From Lucinisca nassula (lineage: Eukaryota > Mollusca > Bivalvia > Lucinida > Lucinidae), in the NCBI GenBank assembly GCA_963580285.1, contig OY757011.1, positions 203,563,644 to 203,627,643 on the forward strand: a stretch of DNA of 64,000 bases, written 5' to 3'. The translations under genes were made by a program, and so were the position numbers. The notes beneath the pieces are model-generated. The model did no database searches. It worked only from the letters and a program-made list of their open reading frames with translations, and was not told where the DNA came from. Shown here piece after piece: positions 51,480 to 62,351 of this stretch. Numbering within the stretch: the stretch's first letter is position 1; the number at the start of each line of letters is the position of its first letter.

Positions 51480-52560
51480 AAAGATGGCCGCCATGTCCAT
51501 AGAATGTAAAAAAAAACTTCAAAAATCTTCTTCCCCGGAACCAGCGGGCCGATTAACATGGGGCAAATCACAGTTTGTTCAAATGAAGACCCCTGGATAA
51601 CCTTGACCTATTTTAGGCTAAGGTCAAAATTGCTCGCATAGACATTTGTATAGGGAAAAGTCAAAACCTTTTCTGGAACAATTGCAGCTTGTGATATCAA
51701 CATTTGTAGATGCACTTAGCTTAATGAGTAAATGAAAATACATGAGTATTCAAGGTCAAGGACATTTCCTTGTTCATTTAGTTATGGACTTAAAACTTAC
51801 TTTCCTCAGAAACCGACCATATTTTATGTGGAAGCGTTTATGTACATGTACAAGGAAAGGAAATAAATTAATATGAGTTAGATCACATGAACAATATGAG
51901 TTCCATGCCCATATAAGGTAAGAACCCTTCAGAAATCTTCTCCAAACATGTGGGCCAATTATCATGAAACTTGGCATGTAGTATTGGGGAGTCGAGCCAA
52001 TCATAGTTTGTTCAAATGATGACACCTGGGTGACCTTGGCCTATTTTAGACCAAGGTCAACTTTGGTTGCATAGGCTTTTGTAACGGAAAAAGTCGATAT
52101 TGTGCTGTTTTTTTTTTTTGTTGTTGTTGTTTTTTTCTGAAACGATTGCAGTTAGCTGAGTGAGTATATGAGTAAACGAAACTACATCACTTTTCAAGGT
52201 CAAGGACATTCCTTGACCTTGGCCCAGGTCATTCATATATAATAATAAAAATTGGGTGACCTTGACCTGTTTAAGGCCAAGGTTAACTTTGGTTGCATAG
52301 GCTTTTGTATGAGAAAAAGTCAAAATTTCGTTTTCTATTATTTTGTTTTTCGGAAACGATTACATCCTGTGATCTGAAAATTTGTAGATGCAGTTAACTG
52401 AGTGAGTATATGAGTAAACGAATATACATCACTATTCAAGGTCAAGGACATTCCTTGACCTTGGCCCGGGTCATTCAGATATGAATATTAAAAAATATTT
52501 TTCTAAGAAACCACCGGGCCATTTGTAACCAAATTTCATATAAATGTTTTAGGGACATGG
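51480..52560 (+). repeat. Degenerate tandem units, HINE-like
   Basis: Repeats of about 220-300 bp with AACCACCGGGCC-type, GGTCAAGGACATTCCTTGAC, TAGGCTTTTGTATAGGGAAA, GCAGTTAACTGAGTGAGTAT and GTTCAAATGATGACACCTGG. More decayed than the other arrays. No coding content. Confidence 0.55.
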
Positions 52561-52569
52561 AAATGGATA

Positions 52570-52768
52570 TTAACCCTTATCTTGCTGTTCACGACAACAC
52601 CTATCTTTGCAAACAGTGTAGATCCAGATCAGATGGCTTCTGAAGAAGCCATCTGATCAGGATCTACACTGTTTAGCATTCAGTTTATGAATTTTTAGCA
52701 ATAATTTATTTGGTTGATAGACAGAAATGGGTGTGGCTTAAATGAATATTCAGCAAGATAAGGGTTAA
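52570..52768 (+). mobile_element. TTAA-type hairpin MITE, intact short form
   Basis: 199 bp with perfect 18-bp ends TTAACCCTTATCTTGCTG / CAGCAAGATAAGGGTTAA. Core GCAAACAGTGTAGATCCAGA, TCAGATGGCTTC / GAAGCCATCTGA, TCAGGATCTACACTGTTTAGC. Ten bp from the Tc1-like left end. Confidence 0.92.
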
Positions 52769-52777
52769 TTAGTATAT

Positions 52778-54590
52778 ACCCGGCAAAAAAAGTTCTGCAC
52801 AACTGGGGTTTTTGCCAATTTATTTTACTCACATGTAGTATCTGTTTACATATTACATATCAGCTTTTAGCTTATCATTTTTGGAAACAGTTTGCTTTAA
52901 AGAGAATCAAAATCGCACAAGAAATGCTGAAGATTTTTGCTTGACAAGGCACCAGGGGTCGGTCGGCAGTCAAAAAGGACAAAATTATCGCTTTTCAATG
53001 CGATCGTTTATTACCTGTCCGTCTGTTGGCTTAAAACGTTTAAACGCGTTTAGGACGAAAGGCATTATTTTAATGGGTCTTTGGTTAATTTTGGTGAAGA
53101 GCTGCTCTTTTTGTTGCTGCTACTGCTGCTGTAGACGTTGGCTTGTGATGTTCTGTTGGTGCTGCATGCGATTTTAAGAGTGAACATTTCTGTCAAAAGT
53201 CATCATCAAATTTCTTATCCAATAGTATGCATGGAATTAAAAGTGCTCACCAGGCTACATATCCAACTGCATTTTTTGCATGATTTTTTAAAGATGTTCA
53301 TCATTTCATTAAATCAGTTTTAATTGCCCATTATTAAGCGTTTGGTTAAAACAGTGGCGAATGCTAGACCTTTTCCGAGCTTTAAGAACGCTAACTGATG
53401 AAGAAAGAGCCCGGGGGCTTGGGCGTTTAGAGGCCGGGGGCTCATCCGCAAGATGTTGCTAATCAGTTCAACATGCATCGCAGCACTATTGTCGGCATTC
53501 GTCAGCGTCACCAAGCAACGGGGGCTGTTTCCGACCGACCCAGATCCGGACGACCGAGAGTTACCACCCATCGTGAAGACCGATACATTGCGGTAACTGT
53601 AGCAAGGCGGCGTTTAGTTGATGGTCCCAATCTAGAGAGAATGTTGAGACAACAACGGGGGCCAGGCGCACGTCGAATCTCGGTGCAGACAGTCAGGAAC
53701 AGAGTTCGAGCCTCGGAGTTCAAATCCAGGAAACCGGCTAGATGTCGCAGCTTTCTCAACGGAACAGGGCTCTACCGCGCCAGTTTTGTGCACGACATGG
53801 CAGATGGAACCGACGGCAATGGTCGAAGTTCTTTTTTCCGACGAGGAGATTTCGTCTTCGGAAGATTGATGGTCGGATCATAGTTTGGCGTCGCACTGGG
53901 GAGAGGCACTTGGAGCCTAATATCCTACCAACAACAGCTTACAACGGCGGCAGTGTAATGGTTTTGCAGGTATCAGTTCTAATGGCAGAACTGCCCTTGT
54001 CGTATTGCCCGGAAACTTGAATGGTCGTCGGTACATTGACGAAATTCTAAGACCTCATGTTGTACCGTATCTCAGACAGATGGGCCAGAACTCCATCTTC
54101 CAGGACGGCAATGCGAGACCACATCGTGCCAGGATTGTCGATGCTTTCCTGCAGCAGAATGGTGTGCAGAGTGAGTGAGTGAGTGAGTTTTAGTTTTACG
54201 TCCCACCAACAGCTAAGGTCATACGGAGACGGGACCTCGGTTTAAAGACTCATCCGAAAGTCTGGAGAAGCCCGGGATCGATCCTGCGATCCCTGGTTTA
54301 CAAGGCGAGTAGCGTAACCACTGCACCACGGAGGCTTCTATGGTGTGCAGAGACTTGAGTGGTCACCGATGTCCCCTGACTTGGCGTGCATTGAACATTT
54401 GTGGGATATTCTTGGTCGGGCTGTAAACAAACGGGTCAATCAACACACAAGACTTCCAGACTTGCAGAGACTTCTACTCCAAGAATGGGCTGCGGTTCCT
54501 CAGCATCATATACAGAGACTGGTGAATTCCATGAGGAGGAGACTTGACGAATGTCGTGTGAATCTTGGTGGCTATACCCATTATTGATTA
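52778..54590 (+). pseudogene. Tc1-like transposase, frameshifted and split by a SINE
   Basis: The left end ACCCGGCAAAAAAAGTTCTG after TATAT resembles a Tc1-type inverted repeat; the matching right end was not found. Coding begins near 53378 (RALRTLTDEERARGLGRLEA). A 1-bp slip before QFNMHRSTIVGIRQRHQ follows, then the HTH/paired-like region with the GRPR hinge (SDRPRSGRPRVTTHRED) and RRISVQTVRNRVR. Further frame changes occur near 53720-53850; the first catalytic Asp survives as FSDE at 53837-53845. NGRRYIDEILRPHVVPYL leads to FQDGNARPHRAR, where relatives have DN, so the second catalytic Asp appears changed to Gly. The SINE at 54172-54339 comes next, then SPDLACIEHLWDILG with the third acidic residue. 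The end is near 54588. Cut-and-paste DNA transposase, now dead. Confidence 0.88.
54172..54339 (-). mobile_element. tRNA-Thr-derived SINE nested in Tc1
   Basis: Reverse orientation: tail GTGAGTGAGTGAGTTTTAGT, body ACGGAGACGGGACCTCGGTT, head ending GTAACCACTGCACCACGGAG, GC. Perfect 13-bp duplication ATGGTGTGCAGAG at 54159-54171 and 54340-54352. Removing it restores continuity of the surrounding transposase similarity. Confidence 0.95.
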
Positions 54591-55369
54591 TTGAGTTACA
54601 GTTCAGAAACTGTGATTTTGTCGTTTTTGACAACTTACCTCATGTGCCTTCGGAGAAACATTATTCATGACTCAGTGATGATATTCTTGTTTTGATTTCT
54701 GTTTATTATCAGGATTGAACTAGAATTTGTTTTTCTACAAAAACACAGATGTCTCCCCCTTTTTGACCTCTAAGCATGACCTTGACATTGGAGGTATTTT
54801 GTTTGTAACACATCATCTAATGAAGATGAACATTTCTGCAAAGTAACTAAAAAAAGTTCATAGAGAAATAAGAAAGTTATTGATCGTACACAAAAAAAGC
54901 CCTTTTTTACCTTTGACCTCTAAGTATTGCCTTGACCTTTGAGGTACAACACATCATCTCATGATGGTTAACATTTCTGCCAAGTAATTTCAAAATCCAT
55001 CAAATAATAAGAAAGTTATTGACTGTACACAAAAAGGCCCCTTTTCTGACCTTTGACCTCTAGGTATGACCTTGACATTGCAGGTATGGACCTTGGTCTT
55101 GCACATGACTCATCATCTAATGAAAGTGAACATTTCTGCAAGGTTACTTTAAAAAGTCCATACAGAAATAAAAAAAAGATATTGACTGGACACTAAAAAG
55201 ACTTTTTTTTACATTTGACCTCTTAGAATGACCTTGACCTTCGAGGTACCAACCTGGGTCAAGCGCGCAACACATCGTCTCATGATGGTTAACATTTCTG
55301 CCAAGTAATTTCACAATCTATCCAGGAATAAGAAAGTTATTGACTGAACACTAAAAAAGGCCCCTTTTT

Positions 55370-56903
55370 AGCTCACCTGTCACGTAGTGACGAGGTGAGC
55401 TTTTGGGATCACTTTTTGTCCGTCGTCCGTCGTGCGTCCGTGCGTGCGTGCGTGCGTCCGTCCGTAAACTTTTTCTTCAAACGACAACCCCTCCTAAACC
55501 ACTGATCGGATTTTGACCAAACTTCACAGGAATGATCCTTAGGTGGTCCCCTTTCAAAGTTGTTCAAATGGTTCCGGTCCATTGCACATCTAGGTCACAG
55601 GAGCCAAAAATAGCTTTTTTCGCCGAAAACTTAAAAATCTTCTTCTCTGAAACCACAAGGCCCAGATCTTTGATATTTGGTATGGAGCTTCATCTAGTGA
55701 ACCCCTACCAAGATTGTTCAAATTATAGTGCTGGGGCAAAAATGCCCCACCCGGGTTCCTTTGGTTTTACATAGGATTATATAGGGAAAATCTTTAAAAA
55801 ACCTTCTTCTCTGAAACCGCAAGGCCCTGATCTTTGATATTTGGTATGAAGCTTCATCTAGTGGACCTCTACCAAGATTGTTCAAATTATAGTGCTGGGG
55901 TAAAAATTCCCCCGCTCCAGGACCCTTTGGTTTTACAGGGGCTTATATGGGGAAAGTCTTTAAAAATCTTCTTCTCTGAAACCGCAAGGCCCAGATCTTT
56001 GATATTTGGTATGAAGCTTCATCTAGTGGGCCCCTACCAAGATTGTTCAAATTATAGTGCTGGGGCCAATAATGCCCCAGCCCCGGGGCCCTTTGGTTTT
56101 ACATGGGCTTATACATGGAAAATCTTTAAAAATCTTCTTCTCTGAAACTGCAAGGCCCAGGTCTTTGCTATTTGGTATGAAGCTTCATCTAGTGAACCCC
56201 TACCAAGATCGTTAAAATTAGAGTGCAGGGTCCAAAAATGCCCCGCTCCGGGGCCCTTTGGTTTTACATGGGCTTATATAGGGAAAATCTTTAAAAATCT
56301 TCTTCTCTGAAACCGCAAGGCCCAGGTCTTTGCTATTTGGTATGAAGCTTCATCTAGTGGACCCTACCACGATTGTTCAAATTATAGTGCAGGTGCCAAA
56401 AATGCCCCCGCCCCGGGCCCTTTGGTTTTATATAGGCTTATATAGGGAAAATCTTTATAAAATCTACTCTGACCTCTACCAAGATTGTTCAAATTATAGC
56501 CTTTTGGCAAAAAATGTCCTGCGCTGGGACCCACTAGTTTTACATAGGCATATATAGGAAAAAAAACTTTAAAAATCTTCTTGTCCGAAACCACAAGGCC
56601 CAGGTCTTTGATATCTGGTATGAAGCTTCAACTAGTGAACCTCTGCTGAGATTGGTCAAATAATAGCCCTGGCGCCAAAAATGCCCATGCGCCAGCGCCC
56701 GCTGGTTTTACATAGGCTTGTATAGGGAAATCCTTTAAAAATCTTCTTTTCTGAAACCGGAAGGCCCAGGTCTTTGATATTTGGTCTGAAGCCTTATCTA
56801 GGGGACCGCTACCAAGTTTATTCAAATTATAGCCCTTGGGCCAAGAATGCACTAGAGACACTGATACTCAGGTGAGCGATTCAGAGCCCTCCGGGCCCTC
56901 TTG
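55370..56903 (+). mobile_element. HINE-like tandem-repeat element 2
   Basis: Same family as 5372-7588. The 5' end folds on itself (AGCTCACCTGTCACG / GTGACGAGGTGAGCT). The CCGTCCGTCGTGCGTCCG stretch is followed by about eight units of about 165 bp (TCTGAAACCGCAAGGCCCAG, TTTGATATTTGGTATGAAGC, TACCAAGATTGTTCAAATTA). The 3' end is CTCAGGTGAGCGATTCAG plus the GAGCCCTCCGGGCCCTC hairpin and TTG. It sits at a T/T position of a tandem unit (CCCCTTTTT on the left). Confidence 0.75.
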
Positions 56904-57066
56904 TCTACTTTTGACCTCTTAATATGACCTTGACCTTTGCGGTACCAACATGGGTCATGCAAGAGACACATCATCTCATTATGGTTAACATTTCTGCCAA
57001 GCAATTTCAAAGTCAATCTACAAATAAAAAAAGTTATTGACCAAACACGAAAAAATGCCCCTTTTT

Positions 57067-60000
57067 GGTTTAAACTTTATTTCTTTGTATAATACATACA
57101 TCTTTTACACAGATAATGTTGACAAAGAATACAAGTATCATACAAAGGGATTCAGAAAAAAAGTCAAATGACTTATTCAAATCTGTATCCCTCGATTACA
57201 ATATCAATGTACTAATTATAGCTGTGATTGTCACATTTGCTCGAATTTGCAAGTTATTGTGAAGATATTGTAAGTGAATTTCATTTTGGTTACAAAATGA
57301 ATAGTAGTAAAATAAAGCATATGGCTCCACGGGGAATGGATTTAAGGTAATTAGCACTGAAGAATCAAGTCTTGTGATTTTGGGCTGTCTCAAGAGAAAC
57401 ACTACATTACGGAAACTCAGTAGCGCTCTTCGAATCGTGATGTGAGACAAAGACTGATGATCGGTTGGATTGGACGCTGTAGCTGTTAAATTTTGGCTCG
57501 AGTTAGTAGATGTGTTTCACAACCTTTTTTATATGAACGTGCATGTATATATTTATGTATGTATGTGCGCCCGTGTAGAAAGACTACATATATTGGTACA
57601 TCTGTGATAAGTACCGGCAAGGCATTTGAAATCTGTGATTATAAATTTGAAGTACAAAATCGTTTAGACTTAATAATAAAATCTTGTACTGCTAAGAATA
57701 TTTGTATGTTATCATTCACAGAGAGATCAGTAGTGCCGTATAGAAGGATGTTTAAAGCAGGTTGGCAGATAGCGGAGACAATGTTTAACATGTCCTGTCT
57801 TATGTCAGTGTACTGTGCACAGGCCATGAGGTAGTGATTCGTGTCCTCAACGGCTCCACAAGCGCATAAGGAGTTATTAAGAATATTTTTTTGAAAGAGA
57901 TGGTCATGTAACGAGCTGCAATTAAGTCTTAGTCTGGCATGATGTACTTGCCCAAATCTTTTACCTGCACAAAAATATAACGGTGGTTTCCTTTCATTAG
58001 ACTGTAGTTTATGCTTGAAAGCTGCTAATGAGGATGCATTTTTCTTGTCATCTGGCAAGTCGTTCCAGTTGCGAGTCGCCGACGGGAGAAAGGATGTATA
58101 ATAAAGTTGCGAGTTGGCTCTGACAGTCTGTAGATTGGCATTGTTTCGCAATTCGTAAACTGTGCTACTGCCTACCGTGAGTGGTACTAGTGAAGATAGG
58201 TATTCGGGTGTGAGAAAATTCTGCATTTTGTAATAGAGTACAAGTTTGTGTTTTTGCCTCCGAGCTTCCAGAGTTTCCCATCCAAGATCATAGAGAAGAG
58301 AGTTGATTGATACAAGTTTTGTTGCTCCAGTAACGATTCGTGCGGCTTCATTTTGAATTTTTTCTAATTCGTTCGCCTCGTATCGGGTGCAATTGTCCCA
58401 GACAACATCGGCATATTCAAGAAGTGGCCTTATAAAAGAAGTATATATTGTTTGTAGGGATTTTCTATCGAGTGTGAATTTAAGTTTGCGCATTATATTA
58501 ATCCGGAACCATGCTTTCGTTTTGATGTTGTCTATATGGTCGTGCCAGGTGCAATCGGTCGAAAAAGTTAGTCCTAAATGCTTGTGAGAATGTACTTCGT
58601 TAATGTGTTGCTGGTTCATTGATATAGGAGGATGATAGGGTTTATTTATTTTTCGCGAAAAAATCATTGACTCGGATTTCGCAGGATTGAAAGAAACAAG
58701 CCATTTCATTGCCCATGAGTTAATCTTAGCCAGGTCAGAGTTAATCTGGGCTGCCGCTTGCATGGGGTTCTCCACCACTATGTACAGACTAGTATCATCT
58801 GCAAAGAGCCTGATAGAAGAATGTATGTCTACAACTATGTCATTAATATAAATCAGAAACAGAAGCGGGCCAAGGATGGAGCCTTGTGGGACTCCTGCCT
58901 TGATAACAGACCAAGACGATGCAGCTCCAGGTAGCACTACTCTTTGTTGTCTATTATTCAAGTAATCTGTAAACCATTGCAGTAGCGAACCAGAAATACC
59001 AATGCTGTGTAGTTTGAATAGAAGGCCTTTATGCCATACTCTGTCAAAGGCTTTACTAATGTCGCAAAAGACCGCACGAACTTCTTTACCTTCGTCGAGC
59101 GCTTTGCAAAATGTATTGTAGATATGAACTAATTGATTAACAGTTGAGTCTCCAGGAATAAATCCTGACTGAAGAGATGTTAGTATATTATAGTCACGAA
59201 TAAAGTTAAAAAGGTGCTTATGAACGATTTTTTCTAGGACTTTGCCTACAGTACTTAAGAGAGAAATTGGTCTATAATTTGATATGACTGAAGGGTCGTC
59301 CTTTTTGAAAATTGGAGTCACGTTTGCCTCTTTCCATGTATTTGGGACTTTACCCTTTCTTAGAGAGAAGTTGAAAAGATCACTGAGTGGTTCAGATAGA
59401 GGAACAGCTAGTTCTTTAAGAATGCGATTGTTGATTAAGTCAGGACCAGCTGCTTTACCTAATTGCAACGACTTTAATATTAGTTCAACTTCTGTCGGAG
59501 TGGTTGAAATTAAGCTGAGAAAATTCTGAGCTTGAGGAACATCAGTGGGTAGAGAGGCATTGTCATCATTTAGCATTGTTTGTTCTATAAAGAAGTCATT
59601 CATTAGATTAGCCTTGTCTTCGTCTTTTGAATAAACAATATCTTCTTTGTAAAGGGGCGGGAGTGTTGACGATTGATCGGTCTTAATAAATTGTTTTAGT
59701 GTTTTCCACCAGTCTTTCTGTTTGATTTCTTCGTTCTTTAATTTGTTTGCCAATTTTTCTGTTTGTAATTGCTTAGATTTACGAATTTCTCCTATAATTT
59801 TATTTCGTATTTGTTTGTAATTGTCAAAATCAACCGTGCTTTTTGATTTTTTGAATTTGTTGTATATACGTTTCCTCTTACGGATCATTTTCTTGATTTC
59901 ATTAGTTAGCCATGGAGGATCAGATTGACGAATTTTTGCTGTTTTGTTAGGAATGTGTTTGGAAGTCAGGTTGGAAATTTTTTCAGTAATGTTTTTGGCA

Positions 60001-60777
60001 TATGTATCAACGTCATTGTCCTTTAGCTCATTCCAGTTAGTATTTTCGACCTCCTGCGAAAGAGATTGATAGTCCCCACGATCAAAGAGCCAAATATGCC
60101 GGTGAAAGACTCGTGTAATGTATTTTTTAAAATTTAGAACGAAAAAAACTGGACAGTGATATCTAATGTTTTGGTCGAGAAAGGGATCACCAACTCCGCT
60201 TAGGAGTACAGCATTTTTGTCGGAAGTAAATATCAGATCAATAGCGGAAGACGAATTCTCCGTTTTGTTTGTCGGTTCCGTTATGAGTTGCTCCAGGTTG
60301 AAATGTTGACATATGTCGCGTATTTTATTACCCGTTGCTTGCTTCAAAATATCGAGGTTAAAATCTCCTGTTATAAAAATATTACTAATGTTTGTGTCAA
60401 AAGCAAGACCAATAGAATCTTCTATGGAAGCCAGGGTTGCAGCAGGAGAATTAGGAGGTCTGTAAAATGTACCCAACAAAAATTTTCTGTTATGAATGTT
60501 GAGTTCCATCCAAATGCATTCTATATCTGGAATTTCGAGGTCTAATCTACGGCGTGAATATACATTGTTTTTATGTAAATACATATACCCCCATGACTAT
60601 CCCCTTCTCGGTCACGCCTATAAAGTTTATATCCCTCTATAGTGACTAAATCATCTGTCACTCCCTGATTTAACCAAGTTTCTGTTAGACAAATAATGTC
60701 AAAGTTTTTTAATTCTGCCCCGATTAAATCTATTTTATTTGAAATACTTTGAATATTATAATGAACTATGGAAAAGT
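57067..60777 (-). mobile_element. Non-LTR retrotransposon insertion with 11-bp TSD
   Basis: TGCCCCTTTTT is duplicated at 57056-57066 and 60778-60788, fixing both ends. The minus-strand 5' end opens inside the endonuclease (NFSIVHYNIQSISNKIDLIG) at about 60776; ORF1 and the 5' UTR are missing. The 3' UTR runs 57638-57067 and ends in an A-rich AAATAAAGTTTAAACC. It landed in the 155-bp array. Confidence 0.92.
57639..60584 (-). CDS. LINE ORF2: endonuclease (partial)-reverse transcriptase
   Basis: 981 codons without a stop, the only intact long frame here. Residues 40-80 carry FYRPPNSP and ITGDFNLDI of an APE-type endonuclease. Where SDH is usual the protein reads NIRYHCPV (about 139-146), a possible clade-specific variant. 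RT: KAAGPDLINNRILK (about 377-390), ISNYRPISLL (about 434-443), motif A FCDISKAFDRVWHKG (Asp near 508), motif B AGVPQGSILGPLLF (about 563-576), motif C IRLFADDTSLY (about 591-601). The C-terminus has a zinc-knuckle-like CACGAVEDTNHYLMAC (about 907-922). The endonuclease N-terminus (SIVHYNIQS, CLTETWLN, YRRDREGDSHGG) lies upstream at 60590-60776 in another frame, so one indel near 60580-60590 breaks the protein. The ATG at 60584 is therefore probably not the original start. CR1/Jockey-group type. Confidence 0.92.
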   Translation of the reverse strand: MYLHKNNVYSRRRLDLEIPDIECIWMELNIHNRKFLLGTFYRPPNSPAATLASIEDSIGLAFDTNISNIFITGDFNLDILKQATGNKIRDICQHFNLEQLITEPTNKTENSSSAIDLIFTSDKNAVLLSGVGDPFLDQNIRYHCPVFFVLNFKKYITRVFHRHIWLFDRGDYQSLSQEVENTNWNELKDNDVDTYAKNITEKISNLTSKHIPNKTAKIRQSDPPWLTNEIKKMIRKRKRIYNKFKKSKSTVDFDNYKQIRNKIIGEIRKSKQLQTEKLANKLKNEEIKQKDWWKTLKQFIKTDQSSTLPPLYKEDIVYSKDEDKANLMNDFFIEQTMLNDDNASLPTDVPQAQNFLSLISTTPTEVELILKSLQLGKAAGPDLINNRILKELAVPLSEPLSDLFNFSLRKGKVPNTWKEANVTPIFKKDDPSVISNYRPISLLSTVGKVLEKIVHKHLFNFIRDYNILTSLQSGFIPGDSTVNQLVHIYNTFCKALDEGKEVRAVFCDISKAFDRVWHKGLLFKLHSIGISGSLLQWFTDYLNNRQQRVVLPGAASSWSVIKAGVPQGSILGPLLFLIYINDIVVDIHSSIRLFADDTSLYIVVENPMQAAAQINSDLAKINSWAMKWLVSFNPAKSESMIFSRKINKPYHPPISMNQQHINEVHSHKHLGLTFSTDCTWHDHIDNIKTKAWFRINIMRKLKFTLDRKSLQTIYTSFIRPLLEYADVVWDNCTRYEANELEKIQNEAARIVTGATKLVSINSLLYDLGWETLEARRQKHKLVLYYKMQNFLTPEYLSSLVPLTVGSSTVYELRNNANLQTVRANSQLYYTSFLPSATRNWNDLPDDKKNASSLAAFKHKLQSNERKPPLYFCAGKRFGQVHHARLRLNCSSLHDHLFQKNILNNSLCACGAVEDTNHYLMACAQYTDIRQDMLNIVSAICQPALNILLYGTTDLSVNDNIQIFLAVQDFIIKSKRFCTSNL

Positions 60778-61845
60778 TGCCCCTTTTTAAACCTTTGACC
60801 TCTAATTATGACCTTGACCTTTGAGGTACCAACCTGGGTCATGCACACACCACGTCGTCTCATGGTGATTAACATTTCTGCCAAGTAATTTCAAAATCCA
60901 TCTAAAATAAGAAAGTTATTGACCGAACACAAAAAAGCCCCTTTTTCTACATTTAACCTCTATGTTTGACCTTGACCTTTGAGGTACCAAACTTGGTCAT
61001 GCGCACAACACGACGTCTCATAGTGGTTAACATTTCTGCCAAGCAATTTCAAAAGCCATCTTAAAATAAGAAAGTTATTGACCAAACACGAAAAAAGGCC
61101 CCTTTTTACCTTTGACCTCTATGTTTGACCTTGACCTTTTGATGTACCAACCTGAATCATACGTCCAAAACATCGTCTCATGATAGTTAACATTTGTGCC
61201 AAGTAATTTCAAATTCTTTCTAAAAATAAGAAAGTTATTGATAAAACACGAAAAAATGCCCCTTTTTTACCTTTGACCTGTAAGTGTGACCTTGACCTTT
61301 GAGGTACCAACCTGGGTCATGCACGAAACACATCAAAATCCATCTACAAATAAAAAGAGTTATTGACATAACACGAAAAAAGGCCCCTTTTTTAACCTTT
61401 GACCTCTAATTATGACCTTGACCTTTGATGTACCATGTACACATCACATCGTCTCATGGTGATTAACATTTCTGCCAAGTAATTTCAAAATCCGTCTAAA
61501 AAAAGAAAGTTATTGATCGAACACAAAAAGGGCCCCTTTTTACCTTTGACCTCTAAGTATGACCTTGACCTTTGAGGTACCAACCTGGGTCATGCACGCA
61601 ACACATCGACTCTTGGTGGTTAACATTTCTGCTAAGTAATTTCAAAATCCATTTAAAAAATAAGAAAGTTATTGACCAAACACGAAAAATTCCCCTTTTT
61701 TACCTTTGACCTTCAAGTATGACCTTGACCTTTGAGGTACCGTCCTGTGTCATGCGTGCCACACATCGTCTCATGGTGGTTAATATTTCTGCCAAGTAAT
61801 TTCAAAATCCATCTGAAAATAAGAAAGTTATTGACCGGACATGAT

Positions 61846-61976
61846 TTGCCGATACATATATACATACCGACAAACTTCCATGGGAGATAACTCAAAAAGT
61901 ATAAATGCGAGAGTTATAGTTCTTGCGCTCTGCACGTCGGCTAATATTGATTAATACTTATATGAAGTTTGGTGAA
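61846..61976. other. Array edge
   Basis: GGGAGATAACTCAAAAAGTA, GAGAGTTATAGTTCTTGCGC, TCTGCACGTCGGC resembles units of the 34622-35708 array, suggesting a fused remnant. Confidence 0.4.
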
Positions 61977-62164
61977 GAGGCAAAGCGGTGCGAGTCGGAC
62001 CGTCCATGTTTATAAACCTTATTGGTTTCATTGGGCGGCAGGGCTTCAGATGTCATTTCAAGTTAATGTCGGGAAAAAAGTCCCACACAGTTGGAAACAA
62101 CGTATCCAAAATGACCCACACAGTCTTGATGGGGACGTTAAACCTTAAATCAAACAAACAAATA
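61977..62164 (-). repeat. SINE-like repeat A, truncated
   Basis: GCAAAGCGGTGCGAGTCGGA to GGGGACGTTAAACCTTAAAT, CAAACAAACAAATAAAACC: the A-rich 3' end is intact, the head is missing. Confidence 0.8.
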
Positions 62165-62341
62165 AAACCTAAATTATGTGTGTTCGTTAGAACGGCCTCG
62201 ACGAGTACTCACAATATATGTTTTGAGTAAGAATATACCCTAGCTTTGAACCCCCCGCTGTCAATATCTAAAGTGGGGGGTTAAAATGGTATTCAGTGCA
62301 CGGAATTGTTAAGGTAATTTTTCATTAGAATGATACGAGGT
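62165..62341. repeat. AACCGCCTC MITE relic
   Basis: GTTCGTTAGAACGGCCTCGA, CGAGTACTCACAATATATG, then AACCCCCCGCTGTCAATATC. Degraded; no gene. Confidence 0.5.
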
Positions 62342-62351
62342 AGCATGTTGC

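Larger units (their letters stand above)
54760..61845. repeat. About 155-bp tandem array with two nested insertions
   Basis: Units (54760-55369, 56904-57066, 60778-61845) carry TTTGACCTCTAAGTATGACC, TTGACCTTTGAGGTACCAAC, CTGGGTCATGC, CATCGTCTCATGATGGTTAA, CATTTCTGCCAAGTAATTTC, AAAATCCATC, AATAAGAAAGTTATTGACC and AAAAAAGGCCCC. The array is broken by a HINE-like element (55370-56903) and a LINE (57067-60777). Probably itself the core of a HINE-like element whose ends I could not place. Confidence 0.85.

Noticed and set aside
57493..57834. Plus-strand 113-codon frame beside and overlapping the LINE 3' end
   Set aside because: It runs antisense through the LINE UTR and C-terminus; no motif.
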